7,312 bases of DNA from a bacterium (Candidatus Howlettbacteria) CG_4_10_14_0_8_um_filter_40_9 (GTDB taxonomy: Bacteria > Patescibacteriota > CPR2 > UBA1875 > GCA-2785325): positions 5,495 to 12,806 of the forward strand of contig PFMH01000088.1 in the NCBI GenBank assembly GCA_002785325.1. Reading direction: 5' to 3'. Of the stretch, positions 1 through 5,887 are shown in pieces (positions within the stretch are counted from its first letter, which is position 1; each line of letters opens with the position of its first letter). The notes below the pieces were generated by a model. That model was not told the origin of the DNA, did not search any database, and saw nothing but the letters and a program-made list of their open reading frames with translations. The position numbers and the translations under genes were made by a program.

Positions 1-207
1 TACGTACTTCCGGGTGAAGATCTGGAAATAAAGATAGTTCAGGCAGGAAAAGAAAAAAACCAAGGAGTAGGGTATCTCTCTGATGGGACGATGGTTGTGG
101 TAGAAGGAGGAGACAAACATATTGGGGAAACTGTTTCGACCGAAGTGAAAAGAATATTTCAAACCGACGCTGGGAAAATGTTTTTCGCTGTACCGAAAAA
201 GCGATAA
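1..207 (+). CDS. C-terminal part of a PIN/TRAM-domain protein (YacL-like)
   Basis: Frame 1 is open from the first base to a TAA at 205-207 and gives the last 68 residues of a protein whose start lies outside the window. The visible part resembles a TRAM domain, a small beta-barrel RNA-binding module: it runs from YVLPGEDLEIKI through the hallmark GQG/NQGVGYLSDGTMVVVEGG and IGETVSTEV to a C-terminal QTDAGKMFFA. This combination is typical of the tail of membrane-anchored PIN-TRAM proteins such as Bacillus YacL, in which an N-terminal membrane region and a PIN nuclease-like domain precede it. Those upstream domains cannot be seen here, so the full architecture is inferred. The gene ends 9 bases before a palindromic repeat that might mark its transcript end. 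Confidence 0.8.
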   Translation, partial: YVLPGEDLEIKIVQAGKEKNQGVGYLSDGTMVVVEGGDKHIGETVSTEVKRIFQTDAGKMFFAVPKKR

Positions 208-215
208 TCTCATAC

Positions 216-415
216 TTACTTTTTGATGCCAAAAAGTAACAAAATTTCTTTCTTCCACTTTTTGACAGCAAAAACTGGAGGGAAAACTGCCGACTAGACA
301 GATTCTCAAAGTGGCGAATTCAGTTCGATTCAGGTTTAAAAAATGACAACAAGCCGATTCCGGAAGTCATCTTTTTAAAATCTTTGCCTCACTAAATTCT
401 TTCTTTTCGAACTGA
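216..415. repeat. Composite palindromic repeat, copy 1
   Basis: The left end is a palindrome with perfect 10-bp arms, TTACTTTTTG (216-225) and CAAAAAGTAA (230-239), around a 4-base loop, followed by CAAAA. The right part is an imperfect stem-loop: TCAGTTCGA (320-328) pairs with TCGAACTGA (407-415), and inside it TTTAAAAAATGAC (335-347) pairs with GTCATCTTTTTAAA (366-379) with one bulge. A weaker TTTTTG/CAAAAA pair lies at about 260-275. The same order of modules recurs at 2882-3062, and the 10-mer CGATTCAGGT (326-335) reappears there inverted (2964-2973). No coding potential is visible between 208 and 438. The palindrome lacks the GC-rich stem and T-run of a standard terminator. Confidence 0.7.
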
Positions 416-438
416 TAGTCGGAGAGAAGATAATAACA

Positions 439-1530
439 ATGATTATGGAAGATATTCAGAGAGATATAACATTAAAGGATTACACGTCCTACAAGGTTGG
501 GGGACCGGCAGAGTATTTTTTTATTGCTAAAAATATCGAGGAACTTAAAAGAGCATTAGTGTGGGCGAAAGATAAAGGGTTAAAGACGACGATATTGGGC
601 GGAGGAAGCAACGTGGTTATAAGCGATAAAGGGCTTATGGGATTGGTCATTGTGAACAAAAGCCACGATATAGATATAGAAGGAAATAGCGTTCGAGCTG
701 ATTCCGGAGTTTTACTTAAAGCTCTGGTAAATAAAGTGCTCGAAAGCGGAAAGGGAGGAATAGAATTTTTGGCGAATATCCCTGGGACAGTGGGCGGCGC
801 AGTAGCCGTAAATGCGGGATGCTATAGGAAATTTGCCGCCGATTTTTTGATCTCGGCGACTATTTTTCATAGCAGGGCAAGCGACGGAAACACCCTGAAG
901 GTGGCGGAGCAAAGCGGAGACTCCTTTAGGGTGGAGGAGGAATGGATGAATGGCTGTATCGAAGAGGTTGGGAAAGATTCTTCGAGTGTAACGAAGTGGA
1001 ATCGAGAAGAGGAAAACGTTAAGCTTGGAGGGCTCTCCATCCCCCTTCACCAAGTTACGGGAGGACAAGTAAAGTCGAGCAATAAACCGATGTTCTGCGT
1101 TGAAAAAGTCAAAAATGATTTCTTCGAATTTAAATACAGAAGCTCTAAAATAAAAAGAGGGTATGAAGCTATCGTTTTAGATGCTACATTTGAGATAAAT
1201 GATACGGATATGGGAGAAAGCAGAAAGTTTATCACAGAAGACAGAGAACGAAGAGATATGAAACATCCTACAGAACCGTCTTGCGGAAGTTATTTTAAAA
1301 ATCCGTCGAAAGAAAATATTGCCGGTGAACTTATCGAAAAGTCGGGAATAAAAGGATATCAAATCGGCGGGGCGCAAGTTTCAGAAAAGCACGCCAACTT
1401 TATTATAAATACCGGAGAAGCCAATGCATCTGATATAAAAAATCTTGCCAATTATATTAAAAAAATCGTAAAAGAAAAAACAGGTCTTGAGCTGGAAGAG
1501 GAAGTGAAATATCTGGGGGAATTTGAATAA
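439..1530 (+). CDS. murB: UDP-N-acetylenolpyruvoylglucosamine reductase MurB, with a 69-residue insert
   Basis: MurB is the cytoplasmic FAD enzyme that reduces UDP-GlcNAc-enolpyruvate with NADPH to UDP-MurNAc, the second committed step of peptidoglycan synthesis. Family signatures are clear: the N-terminal TSYKVGGPA (16-24), the FAD-binding LGGGSNVVISDKG (53-65), ANIPGTVGGAVAVNAG (112-127), YRSS with the substrate Arg (R234), CGSYFKNP with the proton-donor Ser (S284), and a C-terminal LEEEVKYLG with the conserved Glu. At 363 residues it is longer than the usual roughly 300. The excess is residues 145-213, between TIFHS and NKPMF, which fits no MurB element. Removing it restores the expected strand-loop-strand. 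The Gly usually following NAGxY is Arg130 here. The start at 439 has GGAGAG 12 bases upstream; ATG at 445 is an alternative. No clear promoter is visible. Confidence 0.95.
   Translation: MIMEDIQRDITLKDYTSYKVGGPAEYFFIAKNIEELKRALVWAKDKGLKTTILGGGSNVVISDKGLMGLVIVNKSHDIDIEGNSVRADSGVLLKALVNKVLESGKGGIEFLANIPGTVGGAVAVNAGCYRKFAADFLISATIFHSRASDGNTLKVAEQSGDSFRVEEEWMNGCIEEVGKDSSSVTKWNREEENVKLGGLSIPLHQVTGGQVKSSNKPMFCVEKVKNDFFEFKYRSSKIKRGYEAIVLDATFEINDTDMGESRKFITEDRERRDMKHPTEPSCGSYFKNPSKENIAGELIEKSGIKGYQIGGAQVSEKHANFIINTGEANASDIKNLANYIKKIVKEKTGLELEEEVKYLGEFE
871..1077 (+). repeat. In-frame repeat-derived insert inside murB
   Basis: This 207-bp (69-codon) segment codes for MurB residues 145-213, which have no counterpart in the family. 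A possible 4-base direct repeat, AGCA (871-874 and 1078-1081), marks the boundaries. Hand counting gives about 52% G+C, against about 42% at 721-780 and 30% at 1081-1140. It contains stem-loops: GATTCTTCG and CGAA..GAATC around 976-1003, and CACCCT with AGGGTG at about 891-922. The TTCGAGTGTAACGAAGTGG stretch resembles dispersed intergenic repeats of the TTTCGAGxxxAACGAAGTGG type. Boundaries are inferred from protein family conservation and the short direct repeat, and could shift by a few codons. Confidence 0.6.
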
Positions 1531-1569
1531 AGTTGCTAAGTTTTTCAGTTGGTAAGTTGCTAAGGAATG
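1530..1569 (+). repeat. 8-bp-period tandem repeat (AAGTTGCT), copy 1
   Basis: Directly at the murB stop codon the sequence falls into octamers: AAGTTGCT, AAGTTTTT, CAGTTGGT, AAGTTGCT, AAGGAATG. The same array, also four octamers followed by AAGGA, occurs at 5838-5877. In both places a GTCATTC-type palindrome begins within about 20 bases. The array lies outside coding sequence. Its function is unknown. Confidence 0.75.
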
Positions 1570-1581
1570 CTTGCATCGTAT

Positions 1582-1685
1582 TTGTCATTCCGGAATTGCG
1601 CCACGGAGTAAAGCAATATCCGGAATTCAGAAAGTTTGGCGACAGGACAAATAGGACTGGATTCCTGCTGTGGCGGGAATGACAA
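1582..1685. repeat. 104-bp palindromic element with perfect 10-bp terminal inverted repeats
   Basis: The element begins TTGTCATTCC (1582-1591) and ends with its exact reverse complement GGAATGACAA (1676-1685). Inside the right end, ATTCCTGC and GCGGGAAT (1661-1680) form a hairpin with one G-T pair. It lies between murB and mpg and belongs to the same class as the element inside mpg (2201-2311). No transposase is present, so it looks like a non-autonomous miniature element. It also holds a 16-mer, AGGACAAATAGGACTG (1644-1659), identical to part of mpg (1911-1926). Confidence 0.8.
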
Positions 1686-1724
1686 GGAGAAGTAACTGAT
1701 TGTTGAAGGAAACACAAAAACGCC

Positions 1725-2429
1725 ATGAAGAAACTAGATAAAAAATTTTTTGAAAGAGACACTTTGTTTGTAGTCAAAGATCTTTTAGGTAAATATCTGG
1801 TAAGGGAATTAAAGGTTAAGAGAAAAAAGAAAAAAGTTTTCGTTGGGAAGATTGTCGAAACTGAGGCTTATATCGGTGAGGACGATCTCGCTTGTCATGC
1901 ATCGAAGGGAAGGACAAATAGGACTGAAATGATGTATGGCGAAGCGGGACACGCATACGTATACATGATTTATGGGATGTACCATTGTCTCAATATTGTG
2001 ACGGAAAAAGAGGGTTTTCCAGCGGCGGTACTTATCCGCGCAATTGAACCAATACTGGACGATGTACCAGTTCAGGATCTGAAAAAGATGGGTTCAGGTC
2101 CAGGCAAACTTTGTCGATGGATGGAGATCGACAGGGGATTGAATGGGGCTGATGTTACAAAAAGTGAGGAATTATATATTACCGACAAGCTTCCACCAAA
2201 TTGTCATTCTCGCGAAAGCGGGAATCCAGAAAATACAGTGAATGAAGTAGGTCCCCGGATCCCGCCTACACAAACTGCTACGGAACGGACAGGCAAGTCC
2301 GAGGATGACAAGGGAGAGAACCTTGATATTGTCGAAGCCAAACGAGTCGGCATAGACTACGCTAAATATTGCGCCGATCATCCGTGGAGGTTTTATATTA
2401 AAGATAATAGTTTTATTTCCAAAAAATAA
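1725..2429 (+). CDS. mpg: 3-methyladenine DNA glycosylase (AAG/MPG family), with a 37-residue insert
   Basis: This enzyme excises alkylated purines such as 3-methyladenine and starts base-excision repair. Its residues align with human AAG: the catalytic Glu in VETEAY (E47, AAG Glu125), Tyr49 (Tyr127) and His58 (His136) that stack on or contact the flipped base, YVYMIYGMY with Tyr80 and Tyr83 (Tyr159, Tyr162 intercalation region), Asn90 in CLN (Asn169), and Arg105 in VLIRAIEP (Arg182). The C-terminal RVGIDYAKYCADHPWRFYIK is also typical. Residues 159-196, starting CHSRESGNP, are foreign to the family and come from a palindromic repeat; without them LYITDKLPPN joins NLDIVEAKRVGI as expected. 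All catalytic residues lie before the insert, so activity may survive. The start fits the family (MKKLDKKFFERDTL); GAAGGA lies about 14 bases upstream. Confidence 0.95.
   Translation: MKKLDKKFFERDTLFVVKDLLGKYLVRELKVKRKKKKVFVGKIVETEAYIGEDDLACHASKGRTNRTEMMYGEAGHAYVYMIYGMYHCLNIVTEKEGFPAAVLIRAIEPILDDVPVQDLKKMGSGPGKLCRWMEIDRGLNGADVTKSEELYITDKLPPNCHSRESGNPENTVNEVGPRIPPTQTATERTGKSEDDKGENLDIVEAKRVGIDYAKYCADHPWRFYIKDNSFISKK
2201..2311 (+). repeat. 111-bp palindromic element inserted in frame in mpg
   Basis: The element starts TTGTCATTC and ends GGATGACAA, an inverted repeat with one mismatch. It is 111 bp, exactly 37 codons. Near its left end ATTCTCGC-GAAA-GCGGGAAT (about 2206-2225) makes a hairpin closed by a GNRA-type loop; near its right end CGGAC and GTCCG form another. 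It translates without a stop into CHSRESGNPENTVNEVGPRI..., and CHSRESGNP is the familiar translation of dispersed TGTCATTCCCGCGAAAGCGGGAATCC repeats. The sister element at 1582-1685 is intergenic. Confidence 0.85.
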
Positions 2430-2466
2430 TCTAAATTTGTTCTAAAATCATGATTACGAGTTTATA

Positions 2467-2773
2467 CAAGAAGCCGGCAGATCCGAGGTTCGCGAAAACC
2501 AAAGACACTACCGGCTCCAGCCCTTGAGGCAAATGGCGCCTATATTTGGGCAGTTCCATTTGTTTAAAGAGGGCTTCTCCTTTGCTAAGGATCGAAAGGA
2601 AAGGATGGGCTTCATTACATCGTGCTGATTCTACTCACACATTCTTTTTCCTCTGTATAAGTTTTATAAGCAGTCAGTCAATCTACCTAGCAATTGCTCC
2701 CGTTCTTTTTCACCTTAACCGAGAGAAAAGCACTCGCAAACCTTTGCGGACAAGTTTCTCTGGGTTAAATACA
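2467..2773 (-). ncRNA. Candidate structured noncoding RNA, family unknown
   Basis: Read on the minus strand, this stretch starts just after a promoter-like TATAAT and folds into successive hairpins. Hairpin 1 pairs TTAACC (2715-2720) with GGTTAA (2763-2768), AGAGAAA (2722-2728) with TTTCTCT (2755-2761), and CGCAAA (2735-2740) with TTTGCG (2743-2748). Hairpin 2 pairs TCCTTT (2578-2583) with AAAGGA (2595-2600). Hairpin 3 pairs GCCC (2520-2523) with GGGC (2571-2574) and CAAATGG (2530-2536) with CCATTTG (2556-2562). Hairpin 4 pairs AGCCGG (2472-2477) with CCGGCT (2511-2516) and GGTT with AACC. There is no convincing ORF. I could not match it to tmRNA, SRP, 6S or RNase P RNA. The 5' end is inferred from the promoter; the 3' end is placed after the last hairpin, where no strong T-run is seen. 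Confidence 0.5.
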
Positions 2774-2779
2774 GATGTT

Positions 2780-2808
2780 ATTATAACAAATTAATTTCTT
2801 ATTTTGAA
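2780..2808 (-). promoter_or_regulatory. Sigma70-type promoter for the candidate ncRNA
   Basis: On the minus strand a perfect TATAAT (2785 to 2780) lies 17 bases from TTCAAA (2808 to 2803), a 4-of-6 match to TTGACA. The predicted start, near 2773, falls a few bases before the first base of hairpin 1. No protein-coding gene follows on this strand before the 3' end of mpg, so the promoter probably serves an RNA. Confidence 0.55.
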
Positions 2809-2841
2809 TTATTTTTTCACTTTTTGGCAGCGAATATTTTT

Positions 2842-2876
2842 TTGTTGTTTCCGCAAAAGCGGGGATCCATGAAAAT
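2842..2876 (+). repeat. Left-half remnant of the TTGTCATTC palindromic element
   Basis: TTGTTGTTTCCGC-AAAA-GCGGGGATCCATGAAAAT aligns with the left end of the mpg element (about 21 of the first 28 bases agree, and GAAAAT follows in both). CCGC (2851-2854) and GCGG (2859-2862) form the hairpin. No right end matching it was found nearby, so this is probably a decayed or half copy. Confidence 0.55.
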
Positions 2877-2881
2877 CTCTC

Positions 2882-3062
2882 TTACTTTTTGGAGTCAAAA
2901 AGTAACAAAAAACTTCCGACACGCTACGAAATAGGTAAAACTAGGAAAAATTTATCTCACAAGACCTGAATCGTTTCACTAAAGCAGGATATTGTCCTTC
3001 GGATCACTCTAAATTTTTCAGTTTTACTGCTATTCCTTCGCTATTGTCGGTACAAATGACAG
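2882..3062. repeat. Composite palindromic repeat, copy 2
   Basis: TTACTTTTTG (2882-2891), a 4-base loop and CAAAAAGTAA (2896-2905) repeat the palindrome at 216-239, again followed by CAAAA. Next comes a long imperfect inverted repeat: CCGACA (2916-2921) with TGTCGG (3045-3050), GTAAAACT (2935-2942) with AGTTTTAC (3020-3027), and GAAAAATTTA (2945-2954) with TAAATTTTTC (3010-3019). The right end reads AATGACA, giving TGTCATT on the opposite strand. Between this element and the PBP stop (3063-3135) I see only AT-rich sequence. Confidence 0.7.
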
Positions 3063-3135
3063 AGAGTTTGCTGATAGTCCTACATTTCATTCAGCCTCAT
3101 TCAAAAGTTTTAAGAAATTAAGATGTATTTAAAAA

Positions 3136-5751
3136 TTAAACATTAAAAAATAAAAATTTCAGTATCATAGCCGTTAGACTTGTGATATTTATATTTACTA
3201 CAGCACTTTCTCCTGTTTGCCCGAGTTTATCTTCAGCGGTTGCCTTTAGTTTCTGTAAGCCGATAATTGTGGGGGTTATCTCTGCCTCATAAACATCGCC
3301 TTTTTTCACCGCCGCTTTCAGAACAGAACCCAATGAAATATTTACACTTTCTATCTCCTGTGTGGAAGTAACTTTTGCCCGCACCTTAAATGTGCCTTCT
3401 ACATTATCACCTTCGGTGGGTGCCGTTATAGAAACCGTGGGCTTTGCTATATTGTCGCACATCGTAGTTGTTTCAGTTGGTACGTCACCGCTTCCGGTCA
3501 GGAAGCCATTTGCCACTGCCCAAGCTGCGACTGGAGCTTGCCAACGGGCAAAAGCAGAATCGGTAGGAGGGATTTCGGCATTTACCGGATTTACAACTTT
3601 TGTTTCGACAATATCTGCCGGGCATTTATCCGTTGCGAGTTTGCCATCCAGCTTATTTATTTTTACCTCAGTTACGTTTGTGCTTCCGCCCAGCTGATAC
3701 CAAGAGGGAAATATATCTGTTCGAGTTTCTTTTGTTCCGGCGCTTGGTTTTCTTCCCGTAATAGCGTCGATAGTTACAGTTTTGATACCAGAGGGTCTCT
3801 GAAATTGCTCATTTGGATAAGTAGTAAGCGCATTTTTCATAAAATAGTTCCATATCGGAGCCGCCGCCATAGATCCGCCGACTTTATTCATAGGCTTTCC
3901 ATCATTGTTTCCGACCCATACTCCAGCTGCCAGACTTGGCGTATATCCGACGGTCCAAGCATCATTATAGTCGTTTGTAGTCCCTGTTTTAGCTGCGACG
4001 GTTTTGCCGGAGACGGTTAGCGGACCGCCTCTTCCGAAAACCATTGCTCTAGAAGCGTCATCTGAAAGTATATTACTTATGAGATAGGCGACTTGAGGGT
4101 CAAGTACTTGTTTGCCTTTGCCTGTTTTTGTTTCTTCCAATGTCTTCCCGTCACCGTCCTCTATCTTCGTAAACCAAGAAGTATCATTGGTAACCCCCTT
4201 GTTTGCAAATGTTCCGTAACTGTTTACCATATCCAGAAGTTTCACTTCGCCGGCACCCAAGACGAGGCTCAAGCCGTATGCTGGGCGATTGTTTAGAGTT
4301 GTGATCCCCATACTGTGAGCAGTCTTCAAAGTTTCATCAAGCCCGGCGATGTACAATGTTTTCACTGCCGGTATGTTGAATGAATTTTGCAGAGAAGTTC
4401 TGACTGAAACTACTCCATGATCTTTGCCGTCATAGTTTGAAGGAACGTAACCGCCGCCAAAGTCGGTTTTTAGATCGTAAAGCGTACTTCCGGGTCCCCA
4501 TGCGGCGTCTTTGAAAAGAGTGGCATATGCAAATGGTTTGAAAGAAGATCCCGGCTGTCGGTCCATAACGGCGACATTGACATTACCGTCGATGTCCAGA
4601 TTGAAAAAATCACGGCTTCCGACCATGGCCAGTATCTGTCCGGTTTTCGGATCAGTGGCGACAAGAGCGCTATTGCTTGCACCTGCTGTAGCATTTTTTG
4701 TACCGTACTTTGCAACCGCTTCCTCGGCTATTTTTTGCTTATCGATATCGAGCGTGGTGTAAACTTTGAGTCCTCCTTCTTCAGCCATCTGTTGACCATA
4801 TTTTTCAACCAATTTTTCTTTGACATACATCACAAAGTGCGGAGCGGTTATATCCCCATAGGCTTTCCCGGAAAATGCCAGCTTTTGTTCCTTTGCAGCA
4901 TCTGCCTCTTCTTTTTTTATGTAGCCTTGTTTGGCCATTTGATCCAGAACGGTATCTTTTCTCGCCAAGAGTTCATCTTTGTGCTGGCCGTAAGGGGAGT
5001 AATAAGTAGGTGCTTGAGGAAGGGCGGCCAATGTCGCGGCTTCAGCCAGAGACAGATCTTTGGCGTCTTTGTCAAAATAAGTTTTGGCAGCTACTTGGAT
5101 GCCGTAAGCATTTGATCCGTAAGGGATCTCGTTCAGATACATTTGCAGAATGTCGTCTTTCGAGTACATCTGTTCTATCTCTATGGCAAGGATTATTTCC
5201 TTTATCTTTCTGGCAGAAGATTTTTCAGATGAAAGCAGGGCGTTTTTTATAAACTGCTGGGTTATAGTACTGCCTCCCTGCGCCCTGTTTTTAGAAACTA
5301 GGTTTACGAAAGTAGCCCTTAAGATTCCTTTTACGTCAAAGCCGCTGTGTTTATAAAAATCTTTATCTTCTATGGCTATTGCTGATTGTTTCACATGATC
5401 AGGGAGGTCGTTTATGCTTACCAGTATTCTATTTTTATCGCCATGGACCTCATAAAGAAGTTTTCCATTTCGATCAAATATCTGTGTTGACTGCGCTTGA
5501 AAACGGCTGTTTATCTTATTTGGCGTAGGAAGATCCTTTGCGTACCAACCGAAGAGGGCTATCATAAATCCGCCAAATATGGCTAGTCCAATCCCAATCT
5601 TCCTTAATCCCTCTTTTGAAAAAACGAATTCTTTGATATTTTTTATATTAAAATCACGAAGACTTCTAAATCTTGTGGATCTGTATGCGTTCGGTCTTTT
5701 CCTTGATGATGGAGAAAATCTATTTACTCTAATTTTTCTTCTTCTATACAT
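3136..5751 (-). CDS. Class A penicillin-binding protein (PBP1A-type), bifunctional transglycosylase/transpeptidase
   Basis: This inner-membrane enzyme polymerises lipid II into glycan strands and crosslinks the peptides. A basic cytoplasmic tail (1-50, rich in Arg/Lys) precedes one membrane segment (about 52-70). The GT51 domain follows: EDKDFYKHSGFD with catalytic Glu128, GGSTITQQ (159-166), and the KEIILAIEIEQMYSKDDILQ stretch with the second Glu. The transpeptidase domain has all three motifs: SSFK with the acyl-Ser (S402), SFN (457-459) and KTG (588-590). Residues about 770-857 look like a bacterial Ig-like domain (PTVSITAPTEGDNVEG...), a frequent extracellular addition. The protein ends in a short hydrophobic tail, LTAMILKFLFFNV. 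At 871 residues it is in the normal range for PBPs with such an extension. No Shine-Dalgarno sequence precedes the ATG at 5751. It is transcribed alone, diverging from tyrS. Confidence 0.96.
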   Translation of the reverse strand: MYRRRKIRVNRFSPSSRKRPNAYRSTRFRSLRDFNIKNIKEFVFSKEGLRKIGIGLAIFGGFMIALFGWYAKDLPTPNKINSRFQAQSTQIFDRNGKLLYEVHGDKNRILVSINDLPDHVKQSAIAIEDKDFYKHSGFDVKGILRATFVNLVSKNRAQGGSTITQQFIKNALLSSEKSSARKIKEIILAIEIEQMYSKDDILQMYLNEIPYGSNAYGIQVAAKTYFDKDAKDLSLAEAATLAALPQAPTYYSPYGQHKDELLARKDTVLDQMAKQGYIKKEEADAAKEQKLAFSGKAYGDITAPHFVMYVKEKLVEKYGQQMAEEGGLKVYTTLDIDKQKIAEEAVAKYGTKNATAGASNSALVATDPKTGQILAMVGSRDFFNLDIDGNVNVAVMDRQPGSSFKPFAYATLFKDAAWGPGSTLYDLKTDFGGGYVPSNYDGKDHGVVSVRTSLQNSFNIPAVKTLYIAGLDETLKTAHSMGITTLNNRPAYGLSLVLGAGEVKLLDMVNSYGTFANKGVTNDTSWFTKIEDGDGKTLEETKTGKGKQVLDPQVAYLISNILSDDASRAMVFGRGGPLTVSGKTVAAKTGTTNDYNDAWTVGYTPSLAAGVWVGNNDGKPMNKVGGSMAAAPIWNYFMKNALTTYPNEQFQRPSGIKTVTIDAITGRKPSAGTKETRTDIFPSWYQLGGSTNVTEVKINKLDGKLATDKCPADIVETKVVNPVNAEIPPTDSAFARWQAPVAAWAVANGFLTGSGDVPTETTTMCDNIAKPTVSITAPTEGDNVEGTFKVRAKVTSTQEIESVNISLGSVLKAAVKKGDVYEAEITPTIIGLQKLKATAEDKLGQTGESAVVNINITSLTAMILKFLFFNV

Positions 5752-5802
5752 AGATAAATGTCGTTAGTCGCGTGTCTTTAATGGTTTACAAATAACGAAT
5801 AG

Positions 5803-5811
5803 ATTATAGCA
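5803..5811 (-). promoter_or_regulatory. Extended -10 promoter for the PBP gene
   Basis: On the minus strand TGCTATAAT (5811 to 5803) is a perfect extended -10. The hexamer 17 bases upstream, TACCAA (5831 to 5826), is a poor -35, as is common where an extended -10 compensates. The start codon is about 52 bases downstream. The -35 position overlaps the -10 of the opposing tyrS promoter. Confidence 0.6.
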
Positions 5812-5826
5812 TAAAAGGGGAAGAGT

Positions 5827-5835
5827 TGGTATAAT
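5827..5835 (+). promoter_or_regulatory. Extended -10 promoter for tyrS
   Basis: TGGTATAAT (5827-5835) is a perfect extended -10 facing tyrS. No good -35 is present; the expected position (about 5807-5812, TAGCAT) overlaps the -10 of the PBP promoter. It leaves a leader of roughly 95 bases containing the octamer repeat and a hairpin. Confidence 0.55.
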
Positions 5836-5837
5836 TG

Positions 5838-5877
5838 TAGTTGCTAAGTTATTAAGTTTATAAGTTGCTAAGGACAA
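5838..5877 (+). repeat. 8-bp-period tandem repeat (AAGTTGCT), copy 2
   Basis: The octamers are TAGTTGCT, AAGTTATT, AAGTTTAT, AAGTTGCT, AAGGACAA, in the same order and phase as at 1530-1569. The array starts 2 bases after the tyrS -10, so it should be the first part of the tyrS leader RNA. Confidence 0.75.
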
Positions 5878-5887
5878 ATACTATCTC

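Noticed and set aside
216..239. Intrinsic terminator for the PIN/TRAM gene
   Set aside because: The stem is AT-rich, no T-run follows on the plus strand, and the same palindrome at 2882-2905 is not at a plus-strand gene end. A repeat module is the better reading.
712..1068. 118-codon minus-strand ORF across murB
   Set aside because: It is antisense to a well-supported MurB. Its repeat-like residues come from the inserted segment read backwards.
1530..1569. CRISPR array
   Set aside because: The repeat period is 8 bases with no spacers of useful length, and no cas gene is present.
2671..2700. Resemblance to the 3' conserved region of RNase P RNA on the minus strand (GAGCAATTGCTAGGTAGATTGACTGACTG)
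   Set aside because: The following ACAGAAnCCGGCUUA-type P4 sequence is missing. The 5' conserved GAGGAAAGUCC region is absent upstream, where repeats lie, and about 200 more structured bases follow.
2546..2794. 82-codon plus-strand ORF in the mpg-PBP intergenic region
   Set aside because: It lies within the hairpin-rich candidate RNA on the other strand. It has no family resemblance and no ribosome binding site, and its codon pattern is that of chance.
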